From: Frigoribacterium sp. SL97
Lineage (GTDB): Bacteria; Actinomycetota; Actinomycetes; Actinomycetales; Microbacteriaceae
Direction: 5' to 3'
DNA length: 64,000 nucleotides
Assembly: GCF_026625765.1 (NCBI RefSeq)
Contig: NZ_CP113062.1
Span: 3,348,001 to 3,412,000, forward strand
Part shown: one piece after another, positions 26,257 through 33,141 of the stretch
How the letters are laid out: every line of letters begins with the position of its first letter
Numbering within the stretch: position 1 is the stretch's first letter
Program-made: the position numbers and the translations under genes
Notes under the pieces: generated by a model
Databases searched by the model: none
Seen by the model: the letters and a program-made list of their open reading frames with translations, nothing else
What the model was told of the DNA's origin: nothing

Positions 26257-27293
26257 CCCGGACCGACACCGCCCGGACCGACGCCAACCCGCTCGACCCC
26301 ACCGCGCTCGACGCCGCGGACACGGTCGCCGAGGCGGCCACGCGCCCCGCGCCTCCTCGGCTCGTGCTCGGCACGATGACCTTCGGCGACACCGTCGACG
26401 AGGCCACCGCCGCCCGCATGCTCGACACCGCGCGCGACGCGGGCGTCACCTGGATCGACACGGCCAACGCCTACGTCGGCGGCTCGACCGAGACGATGCT
26501 CGGCCGCCTGCTCGCCGGGCGGCGCGACGAGGTCGTGCTCGCCTCGAAGGCGGGCATGCCGCACGCCGACGCGGGCGGACTGCCGCCGCTCTCGGCCGTG
26601 GCCCTGCGCGCGAGCGTCGAGGCGAGCCTGCGCCGCCTCGGCACCGACCGGCTCGACCTGTTCTACCTGCACCAGCCCGACCGGGCGACCCCGCTCGACG
26701 AGACCCTCTCGACCGTCGCCGCCCTGGTCGCCGAGGGCAAGGTGCTCTCGCTCGGGGTCTCGAACTACACCGCGTGGCAGATCGGCGACGTCGAGCGCGT
26801 CGCCGACGCCGTCGGCGCACCCCGGCCGGTCGTCGCCCAGCAGCTGTGCAACCTCGTGGCCCGCCGCCTCGACGACGAGTACCTCGAGTTCGCGAGCGTC
26901 CACGGGCTCGAGACGATGGTCTACAACCCGCTCGGCGGCGGCCTCCTGACCGGCCGGCACCGCTTCGACGAGACGCCGGCCGACGGGCGCTTCGGCGACT
27001 CGGCCCTCGCCGAGATGTACACGAAGCGCTACTGGGACGCCGACCTGTTCGCCGCGATCGACCGCCTGTCGGGCGTCGCCGCCGAGGCCGGCGTGACGCT
27101 CGTCGAGCTCGCCCTGCGCTGGGTGGCGTACCGGCCCGAGGTCGGGTCGGTGCTGCTCGGCGGCTCCCGGCCCGAACAGCTGACGGCCAACGTCGCCGCC
27201 GTCGCCGCCGGGCCGCTGCCCGACGAGGTGGTGGCGGCCTGCGACGAGGTCGGGCGTCAGCTGCGGGGGCCGATGCCTCCGTACGCGCGCTGA
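26253..27293 (+). CDS. Aldo/keto reductase
   Basis: NAD(P)H-dependent oxidoreductase of the AKR fold, 346 residues. The catalytic tetrad is visible: Asp and Tyr in IDTANAYVGG (~69-78), Lys in VVLASKAGMP (~93) and His in LFYLHQPD (~137). The cofactor segment VLLGGSRPEQL (~305) is near the C-terminus. An N-terminal extension of ~30 residues, rich in Thr/Asp/Ala, precedes the barrel (LVLGTMTFG). The ATG overlaps the DppF-type stop. AKRs in such operons typically oxidise or reduce a sugar or sugar acid; which step it performs here is unknown. A 90-nt gap of CGCAC-rich sequence separates it from the aldolase. Confidence 0.9.
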   Translation: MTRTDTARTDANPLDPTALDAADTVAEAATRPAPPRLVLGTMTFGDTVDEATAARMLDTARDAGVTWIDTANAYVGGSTETMLGRLLAGRRDEVVLASKAGMPHADAGGLPPLSAVALRASVEASLRRLGTDRLDLFYLHQPDRATPLDETLSTVAALVAEGKVLSLGVSNYTAWQIGDVERVADAVGAPRPVVAQQLCNLVARRLDDEYLEFASVHGLETMVYNPLGGGLLTGRHRFDETPADGRFGDSALAEMYTKRYWDADLFAAIDRLSGVAAEAGVTLVELALRWVAYRPEVGSVLLGGSRPEQLTANVAAVAAGPLPDEVVAACDEVGRQLRGPMPPYAR

Positions 27294-27383
27294 GCCGCGC
27301 CTCCCGACCCTCCGCACCGCGCCGCACGCCCCCGAACCGCACCGCACCGCACCGACCGCACGCCCCGCACGAGAGAGAGCACC

Positions 27384-28184
27384 ATGAGCACCGCCAGCGA
27401 CTTCGCCCGTACGATCCGCCGCCGCGAGAGGGCGGTCGGCTACTGGATCACCCTCGACGCCCCGCCGGCGACCGAGCGCATCGCGCGGCTCGGCTACGAC
27501 TACGTCTGCCTCGACGCGCAGCACGGCCTCTTCGGCTACCAGGGCATGATGACCGGCCTGCTCGCCATCGACGCGGGGCAGACCTCGGCCGGGCTCGTGC
27601 GGGTCGAGGCGAACGACATCACGCCGATCGGCAAGGCCCTCGACGCCGGGGCGGCCGGCGTCATCGTGCCGCTCGTCGACACGGCCGAGGACGCCGCCTC
27701 CGCCGTGCGCAGCGCGAAGTACCCGCCCCACGGCCGCCGCTCGTACGGCCCCATGCGGTCGAGCCTGCGCATCGGGCCCGTGCCGGCGGACGCGAACGAC
27801 ACGACGATCGTGCTCGCCATGATCGAGACGCCCGACGGGCTCTCGAACGTCGAGGCGATCGCCGCGACGCCGGGGCTCGACGGCCTCTACGTCGGGCCGA
27901 GCGACCTGTGCATCGCGGTCGGCGGGGCCTACCCGGGCGACCCGGCCGTGCAGGAGGCCTTCGACGCCGCCCTCGTCCGCGTCGCGGCGGCGGCCGAGGC
28001 CGCGGGCATCGCCGCGGGCATCCACACACCGCACGGCGACGTCGCCCGACAGCGGCTCGCCGCGGGTTACACGTTCGCCACGGTCGCCGGCGACCTCAAC
28101 CACCTCGAGGCCGCCGCCCGCGACCACCTGCAGCGGGCCACCGCGACGGACGACCCCGACGCGACCGCCGGAGGCGCGGCGTGA
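27384..28184 (+). CDS. HpcH/HpaI-family class II aldolase
   Basis: Metal-dependent pyruvate aldolase, 266 residues. Members split 2-keto-3-deoxy acids or 4-hydroxy-2-oxo acids into pyruvate and an aldehyde. Catalytic features: LDAQHGL (general base His, ~45-51), VRVEANDI (substrate-carboxylate Arg, ~70), AMIETPDGL with the metal Glu (~145) and YVGPSDL with the metal Asp (~170). Start ATG has GAGAGAGAG upstream. Its stop overlaps the GTG of the BNR gene. With the DUF1537/PdxA pair it suggests two routes for cleaving sugar acids in this locus: aldol cleavage and oxidative decarboxylation. Substrate chain length is unknown. Confidence 0.9.
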   Translation: MSTASDFARTIRRRERAVGYWITLDAPPATERIARLGYDYVCLDAQHGLFGYQGMMTGLLAIDAGQTSAGLVRVEANDITPIGKALDAGAAGVIVPLVDTAEDAASAVRSAKYPPHGRRSYGPMRSSLRIGPVPADANDTTIVLAMIETPDGLSNVEAIAATPGLDGLYVGPSDLCIAVGGAYPGDPAVQEAFDAALVRVAAAAEAAGIAAGIHTPHGDVARQRLAAGYTFATVAGDLNHLEAAARDHLQRATATDDPDATAGGAA

Positions 28185-29437
28185 GCAGGCAGGACGCGGT
28201 CGCGGACGACGCGGGCGCCGACGGCGTGGTCGCCGACGGACGACTGCGGCCCGACGCGGCCGGTCGCGCCTGGGCGTACCTGCCGACGGCCACGGTGCAG
28301 TCGCACGCGGCCAACCTCGCCGAGCTGCCCGACGGGCGCCTGGCCTGCGTCTGGTTCGGCGGCACGCAGGAGGGCGTCTCGGACATCCACGTCTGGTGCT
28401 CGGTCCTCGACGGCGAGGTGTGGTCCGAACCGGTGCGCCTCAGCGACGACCCCGCACGCTCCGAGCAGAACCCGGTGCTCTTCACGGCCCCCTCGGGCGA
28501 CGTCTGGTTGCTCTACACGGCGCAACGGGCCGGGAACCAGGACTCGGCCGAGGTGCGCCGCCGCATCTCCACCGACGGCGGGGCCACCTGGGCCGAGCCC
28601 ACGACCCTCTTCGCGGCCGACGAGACGGGTGGCGTCTTCGTCCGGCAGCCGCCGGTCGTCACCCGCGCAGGCGACCTGCTCGTGCCGGTCTTCCGCTGCG
28701 TGACGACCCCCGGGCAGGCGTGGGTGGGCGACCACGACACGAGCTCGGTCATGATCTCCCGGGACGGCGGCTCCACGTGGGGTGAGGTCGCCGTCCCGGG
28801 GAGCACGGGAGCCGTGCACATGAACGTGCACGAGCTGCCCGACGGATCGCTGCTCGCGCTCTTCCGCAGCCGCTGGGCCGACGCCGTGCACGAGTCGCGC
28901 TCGACCGACGGCGGACTCCACTGGTCGGCACCGGTGCCGACCGAGCTGCCCAACAACAACTCCTCGGTGCAGTGGGTTCCGCTCGCCGACGGGCGCCTCG
29001 CGATCGTCTACAACCACCGCCGCGCCGACGCGACCACCCCGCGTCGCCTCGGGCTCTACGACGAGATCGACGAATCCGGCATCGTCGAGCAGGCCGTGCT
29101 GCCCGGCGCGGACGCGGACCTCGACCAGGAGGCGCGGGCCGGGTCGCCTGCGGAGGACGGCCGGACGGCGTTCTGGGGCACGCCCCGGGCTCCGATGTCG
29201 CTGGCGGTGTCGACGGACGGCGGGCGCAGCTGGCCGCACCGCGTCGACCTCGAGGATGGCGACGGGTGGTGCCTCTCGAACAACTCCCGCGACGGGCTGA
29301 ACCGCGAGCTGTCGTACCCGAGCATCACGCAGACCGGCGACGGCGCCGTGCACGTGGCGTACACCTGGCACCGCCGGGCGATCCGCCACGTGCGACTGTC
29401 GGCCGCCGATCTGCCCGGACCCGACGTCGAGGGCTGA
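28181..29437 (+). CDS. Cytoplasmic BNR/sialidase-fold protein
   Basis: Six-bladed beta-propeller protein of 418 residues with four clear Asp-boxes: STDGGATWAE, SRDGGSTWGE, STDGGLHWSA and STDGGRSWPH. There is also an early VQSHAANLAELPDGRL segment typical of the 'sialidase family / exo-alpha-sialidase-like' group. There is no signal peptide, so it acts in the cytoplasm after import. The FRIP arginine motif of true sialidases is not evident, so hydrolysis of sialic acid is doubtful. Related proteins near acid-sugar genes are annotated only by fold; a lyase or hydrolase acting on an unsaturated or acidic oligosaccharide is possible. GTG start overlaps the aldolase stop (GTGA). Confidence 0.8.
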   Translation: MSRQDAVADDAGADGVVADGRLRPDAAGRAWAYLPTATVQSHAANLAELPDGRLACVWFGGTQEGVSDIHVWCSVLDGEVWSEPVRLSDDPARSEQNPVLFTAPSGDVWLLYTAQRAGNQDSAEVRRRISTDGGATWAEPTTLFAADETGGVFVRQPPVVTRAGDLLVPVFRCVTTPGQAWVGDHDTSSVMISRDGGSTWGEVAVPGSTGAVHMNVHELPDGSLLALFRSRWADAVHESRSTDGGLHWSAPVPTELPNNNSSVQWVPLADGRLAIVYNHRRADATTPRRLGLYDEIDESGIVEQAVLPGADADLDQEARAGSPAEDGRTAFWGTPRAPMSLAVSTDGGRSWPHRVDLEDGDGWCLSNNSRDGLNRELSYPSITQTGDGAVHVAYTWHRRAIRHVRLSAADLPGPDVEG

Positions 29438-29440
29438 GCC

Positions 29441-30166
29441 GTGTCGGACGACGGGACGCCCGTCACCGAGCGGGCGGGTGGCGGTGCCGGCACCGACCGG
29501 CACGCCGTGGTGACGGGCTGCAGCTCGGGCATCGGACGGGCGATCGCCGAGTTCCTGCTGGCCGACGGGTGGCGGGTGACCGGTCTCAGCCGACGCGCCG
29601 TCGACCTGGGCGACGGGTTCTCGTGGCTCGGCTGCGACCTCTCCGTGACCGCCGACGTGGCGCGAGCGGTCGCCGACGTCGGGTCGGTCGACGCGATCGT
29701 CCACGCGGCCGGCTACCAGGTGGCCGCCCCGCTCGGGCGGCTCGACCCCGCCGCCCTCGAGGGCATGTTCGCCGTGCACGTCGGGGCCGCGGCCGCGCTC
29801 GTCGACGCACTCGTCGGCCGGCTGTCCGACGGCGGTCGCGTCGTGCTCATCGGCAGCCGCACCGCCGTCGGCGTCGCGGGCAAGAGCCAGTACGCGGCGA
29901 CGAAGGCGGCCCAGGTCGCACTGGCCCGGAGCTGGGCGGCGGAACTGGCGCCGCGCGGCGTGACCGCCAACGTCGTGGCGCCGGGGCCCACCGACACGCC
30001 GATGCTCGCCGACCCGGCCCGCGCCTCCTCGGCTCCGGTCGTGCCGCCGCTGGGCGCGCTCGTCGACCCGGTGGACGTGGCGGCCCTCGTCGCGTTCGTG
30101 CTCGGGCCGCACGGACGGAGCATCACCGGGCAGGCGCTCGTCGTGTGCGGCGGCGCCTCGCTCTGA
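29441..30166 (+). CDS. SDR-family dehydrogenase
   Basis: Short-chain dehydrogenase, 241 residues. Cofactor loop TGCSSGIGRAI (~residues 25-35), VHAAGYQVA replacing NNAG (~88), the Ser of LIGSRTAVG (~130) and the YAATK catalytic pair (~147). The C-terminus GQALVVCGGASL matches FabG-like polyol or sugar-acid dehydrogenases. GTG start 3 nt after the BNR stop. It is the last gene of the nine-gene plus arm; after it come GC-rich tandem repeats and a palindrome. Likely interconverts a hydroxy and keto form of the catabolised sugar acid (inference from context). Confidence 0.88.
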   Translation: MSDDGTPVTERAGGGAGTDRHAVVTGCSSGIGRAIAEFLLADGWRVTGLSRRAVDLGDGFSWLGCDLSVTADVARAVADVGSVDAIVHAAGYQVAAPLGRLDPAALEGMFAVHVGAAAALVDALVGRLSDGGRVVLIGSRTAVGVAGKSQYAATKAAQVALARSWAAELAPRGVTANVVAPGPTDTPMLADPARASSAPVVPPLGALVDPVDVAALVAFVLGPHGRSITGQALVVCGGASL

Positions 30167-30270
30167 GGTCGCACCGGGTCGAGGTCGCGGCGGGTCGAGG
30201 TCGCGGGTCGGGGTCGCGGCGGCTCGAGGTCGCGGGTCGAGGTCGCGGCGGGTCGAGGTCACAGCGGCTG
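30165..30270 (+). repeat. GAGGTCGCGGCGGGTC tandem repeat
   Basis: About seven head-to-tail units alternating 16 bp (GAGGTCGCGGCGGGTC) and 13 bp (GAGGTCGCGGGTC), beginning at the SDR stop codon. No coding potential is apparent. Likely a variable-number repeat downstream of the operon. Confidence 0.8.
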
Positions 30271-30272
30271 CG

Positions 30273-30342
30273 AGGACGCACCACCATCGCGTCGTCGAAC
30301 CATCCGCGGGCCTGGTTCGACGACGCGGGCGTGGTGCGTCCT
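30273..30342. repeat. 30-bp imperfect inverted repeat (GTCGCACC/TTCGA family)
   Basis: Arms 30273-30302 and 30313-30342 pair with three central mismatches around a 10-nt loop. It shares the TCGTCGAACCA/TGGTTCGACGA inner half with the element at 63679. It follows an operon end and precedes an independent promoter. Confidence 0.85.
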
Positions 30343-30373
30343 GTCCCGAAAGCGACGATCGGGGCCCCCATTG

Positions 30374-30403
30374 TTTTGATTCATTCAAAAGAAGGCGTAT
30401 GGT
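30374..30403 (+). promoter_or_regulatory. Promoter with TTTTGA-N5-TCAAAA operator
   Basis: TTTGAT (30375-30380), 17-nt spacer, TATGGT (30398-30403). The inverted repeat TTTTGA-TTCAT-TCAAAA (30374-30390) covers the -35, a probable regulator site. This is one of the few AT-rich islands in the window and drives the small GxYV gene about 140 nt downstream. Confidence 0.55.
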
Positions 30404-30539
30404 GGTGTCAACGCCGACGGAGGCCAGGGCCACCGTCGAGCACCTCGGCGCCGCCCTCCTCACCTCCGCTGGCCGTCCGCTCGATCGCCCGATCGCGGGC
30501 CCCCGACCAGCACGACCCGCCCAGCCCCGAGGAGTCACC

Positions 30540-30812
30540 GTGAACACCACCGCCACGACCGCCCGCACCGCCACCACCCCGCTCGGCGGCCGCTACGTCG
30601 GCACCACCACCGCCCCGACGGTCGGCAGCTACGTCGGTTCGCTCGCCGCCGACGTCGCGCCCGGCTCGTACGTGAGCACCTCGGCACGCCGCGACCTGTC
30701 GATCGGTCGCTACACCGCCAGCGCGCGGCGTCGCCTCTCGGCCGCCACGGCGTCCGTCCGGACGGCCACGGGCTCGATCCACACCGCCACCGGCTCGATC
30801 CGCACCGCGTAG
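30540..30812 (+). CDS. Small GxYV-repeat protein, function unknown
   Basis: I do not recognise a characterised family. The GTG start at 30540 has GAGGAG at ideal spacing and gives 90 residues that are strongly Thr/Ser/Ala/Arg-rich and lack acidic residues apart from two Asp. Four imperfect units of about 13-15 residues are visible: GGRYVGTTTAPTV, GSYVGSLAADVAP, GSYVSTSARRDLSI, GRYTASARRRLS. A tail with TATGSI(H/R)TA repeats follows. There is no signal peptide, Cys or membrane span. It has its own promoter with an operator-like repeat and a perfect hairpin terminator, so it is an autonomous transcription unit rather than noise. Possibly a structural, nucleic-acid-binding or secreted repeat peptide; an earlier in-frame ATG at 30399 is less likely. 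Confidence 0.6.
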   Translation: MNTTATTARTATTPLGGRYVGTTTAPTVGSYVGSLAADVAPGSYVSTSARRDLSIGRYTASARRRLSAATASVRTATGSIHTATGSIRTA

Positions 30813-30960
30813 TCGGTGCCGGTCGGGGGCACCCCTCCCCGACCGACCCGGACGGGCCGCCCCACCAGACCCGGGCCCGCCGCGCGACCTGAATCCGCGC
30901 GGCGGACCCGTTCCTCTGGGCGATGTCACGACCTACCCGGTCCGCCCACCTCGCCCAGTA

Positions 30961-31006
30961 GACACGACGTGCCGCTCACCCCCGAAGGTGAGCGGCACGT
31001 CGTGTC
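30961..31006. terminator. Perfect 20-bp hairpin terminator between convergent genes
   Basis: Arms 30961-30980 and 30987-31006 are exact complements with a 6-nt loop. It lies between the GxYV gene and the oppositely oriented oxidoreductase, so it can terminate both. Confidence 0.85.
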
Positions 31007-31041
31007 TCCGGGACGACCGGGCCCGAGCCCGGCACGCCGGA

Positions 31042-32169
31042 CTAGAGGGTCGCGGCGGAAGGGTCCCAGCTCTCGTCGAGCGGCACCGGCTGCTGCACGG
31101 CGGACTCGACGGAGACCGGTGCACCCTGCTCGGCGGCCGACGAGATCGCCAGCAGGACGTCGAGCACGTGCGAGGCCACGGCCCCGCTGGCACGCTCGGC
31201 GTCGCCACCGCGGATGGCCCGCGCGAGGTCGAGCACGCCCGAACCGCGTCCGTAGGTCGAGCCCGCGGCGGTGAGCGTCTCGGGCTCGTCCCGGCCGAAC
31301 CGCCAGAGGCTCGAGTCGCCCTCGAAGGTGTTGGGGTCGGGCAGCACGAGGGTGCCCTCGGTGCCGCTGATCTCGACGAAGCCCATGCGGGGCAGCGCGT
31401 TCTGGAACGAGAACGTCGACTGGGCCGACTGCCCGCCCGCGAACTCGATGAGCGCCGCGTGGTGCGTCGGCACCTCGACCGGGAAGGTCTCGCCGGCCCG
31501 GGGACCGCTGCCGATGGTGCGGGTGTCGAACGACTTCGACGAGACCGCGCTGACGCGGCTGGCCGAGCCGAACGCGTGCACGAGGGTCGTCACGTAGTAC
31601 GGCCCCATGTCGAAGAGCGGACCGGCCCCGAGCGCGAACAGGAAGTCGGGGTTCGGGTGCCACGACTCGGGCCCGGGCACGTGGAACATCGTGGTCGCCG
31701 TGAGGGGCTGACCGATGTCGCCGCGGGCGATGGCGCGCATCGCGGTCTGGATGCCGGCACCGAGCACGGTGTCGGGGGCACACGCGACGCGGACGCCGGC
31801 CGCCTCGGCGGCGGCGAGCAGGTCGCGGGCCGACTCGTGGTCGAGCGCGAGGGGCTTCTCGCTCCAGACGTTCTTGCCGGCGGCGATGATCTGACGGCCG
31901 ACCTCGGCGTGCACGGCAGGGATCGTGAGGTTGACGACGATCTCGATCTCGTCGATCGCGAGCAGCTCGTCGACCGTGCCGTGACCCGGGACGCCGTACG
32001 CCTCGGCCTGCGCCTGGGCGCGGTCGAGGTCGAGGTCGGCGACGAAGAGCACCTCGAGGTCGGCGAACTGCGTCATGTTCTCGAGGTAGGTGCCGCTGAT
32101 GACGCCCGCGCCGATGACGCCGACGCCCACGCGTCCCGTGCGGCCGGCGGTCGCGTCGACGCCGCTCAC
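31042..32169 (-). CDS. Gfo/Idh/MocA-family oxidoreductase
   Basis: NAD(P)-dependent sugar or cyclitol dehydrogenase, 375 residues. The Rossmann motif VGVGVIGAGVISG (~14-26), the EKP motif in VWSEKPLAL (~102) and the second-domain beta sheet (GPLFDMGPYYVTTLVHAFG, ~195) define the family. The GTG start overlaps the stop of the upstream isomerase gene (GTGA), so the two are co-translated. Together they resemble inositol or deoxy-sugar catabolic pairs (IdhA/IolE-like), but no other iol genes are nearby. Substrate unassigned. Confidence 0.9.
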   Translation of the reverse strand: MSGVDATAGRTGRVGVGVIGAGVISGTYLENMTQFADLEVLFVADLDLDRAQAQAEAYGVPGHGTVDELLAIDEIEIVVNLTIPAVHAEVGRQIIAAGKNVWSEKPLALDHESARDLLAAAEAAGVRVACAPDTVLGAGIQTAMRAIARGDIGQPLTATTMFHVPGPESWHPNPDFLFALGAGPLFDMGPYYVTTLVHAFGSASRVSAVSSKSFDTRTIGSGPRAGETFPVEVPTHHAALIEFAGGQSAQSTFSFQNALPRMGFVEISGTEGTLVLPDPNTFEGDSSLWRFGRDEPETLTAAGSTYGRGSGVLDLARAIRGGDAERASGAVASHVLDVLLAISSAAEQGAPVSVESAVQQPVPLDESWDPSAATL

Positions 32170-32969
32170 TTGTCGTTCTCCTGCAGCCAGGCGAAGGACT
32201 CGGCGACGCCGTCGAAGACGTCCTTCGCGTAGTCGTCGAACTCGACGACGCGCAGCGCGTGCGGCGCGGCGGCGAGGACGGCGGCGACGTCCACGTCGCC
32301 CTGACCGGCCGGGGTCTGGTTCTTGAAGGCGGCGGCGAGCGCGTCGGGCACCTCGAGGGCGCTCTCGCTGCTGGGCAGGGCGGTCGCGATGTCGCCGGAG
32401 ATCTTGCCGTCCTTGACGTGCAGGAACTGCACGCGGTCACCCAGCGAGCGCAGCAGCGCCGGGGTGTCCATGCCGCCGACGGTCGACCAGAAGGTGTCGA
32501 TCTCGAGGACGACGTCGTCGTTCAGTCGCTCGAGGAAGAAGTCGTAGACGGGGCGGCCGTCGACCTTGTTCGCGAACTCCCACTGGTGGTTGTGGTAGCC
32601 GAACCGCAGGCCCGACGCGGCGGCCAGCACCTGCAGCTCGTTGACGCGGTCGGCGATCTTCGCGGCGTCGTCGGCGGTCTGCCAGCGGTCGCTCGGGATG
32701 AACGGGTCGATCACGGTGCCGATGCCGAGCTGGGCGGCGGCGGCGAAGGCGCGCTCGGGCTCGTCGGAGTCGATGACGGGGGCGTGGCCCGAGGGCGCGG
32801 TGACGCCGGAGGCGGCGAAGGCCTTCTCGAACTCGTCGGCACGCTCGACGAACGAGTAGGGCTCGACCTTGGTGAAGCCGATCTCGGCGATGCGGGCGAC
32901 GGCGCCCTGCAGGTCGGCCGAGACGGCGTCTCGGACCGTGTAGAGCTGCACGGAGGGTGACGAGGTCAT
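32166..32969 (-). CDS. Sugar-phosphate isomerase/epimerase (xylose-isomerase-like TIM barrel)
   Basis: AP-endonuclease-2 / IolE-IolI type barrel, 267 residues. Metal ligands are visible as Glu in KVEPYSF, His in SGHAPV, His in GYHNHQWEF (~125), Glu in VVLEIDTFW (~151), His in VQFLHVKDG (~178) and Glu in VVEFDDY near the C-terminus. Members isomerise or epimerise keto sugars or inosose. ATG 32969 follows AAAGGAGT at good spacing. Divergent from an MFS transporter across a gap with operator-like repeats; the three genes probably form one uptake and conversion module for a polyol or sugar. Confidence 0.88.
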   Translation of the reverse strand: MTSSPSVQLYTVRDAVSADLQGAVARIAEIGFTKVEPYSFVERADEFEKAFAASGVTAPSGHAPVIDSDEPERAFAAAAQLGIGTVIDPFIPSDRWQTADDAAKIADRVNELQVLAAASGLRFGYHNHQWEFANKVDGRPVYDFFLERLNDDVVLEIDTFWSTVGGMDTPALLRSLGDRVQFLHVKDGKISGDIATALPSSESALEVPDALAAAFKNQTPAGQGDVDVAAVLAAAPHALRVVEFDDYAKDVFDGVAESFAWLQENDK

Positions 32970-33027
32970 GGGAGTGACTCCTTTGTCGTGAGGGGTTCAG
33001 GTGGTCTGGGCCCAACTCTGCCACTTA

Positions 33028-33042
33028 TGTCGACCGATGACA
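33028..33042. promoter_or_regulatory. TGTC-N7-GACA inverted repeat upstream of isomerase
   Basis: Short inverted repeat in an AT-richer patch of the divergent gap, 59 bp upstream of the isomerase start; candidate operator for the minus arm. Confidence 0.35.
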
Positions 33043-33070
33043 AAAGTTCGTCCCGAATCGACGCATTCTC

Positions 33071-33121
33071 TTGCCCGGACGACACCCGCTGTGTATTCTG
33101 CGAACACCTAGCGCGACTAGG
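33071..33121 (+). promoter_or_regulatory. Promoter and CCTAG-N5-CTAGG operator of the MFS gene
   Basis: TTGCCC (33071-33076), 17-nt spacer, TATTCT (33094-33099) form a good promoter. CCTAG-CGCGA-CTAGG (33107-33121) lies at the expected transcription start, a classic repressor position. CTAG is rare in GC-rich genomes, so the repeat stands out. Confidence 0.55.
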
Positions 33122-33141
33122 TTTTGACTCGAGGAGGCGTC

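Noticed and set aside
28181..29437. Secreted sialidase
   Set aside because: There is no signal peptide and no clear catalytic Arg triad; only the propeller fold and Asp-boxes are supported.
30399..30539. Longer N-terminus for the GxYV protein from ATG 30399
   Set aside because: That ATG overlaps the -10 box, and the GTG at 30540 has a clean GAGGAG; the extra residues look like leader sequence.
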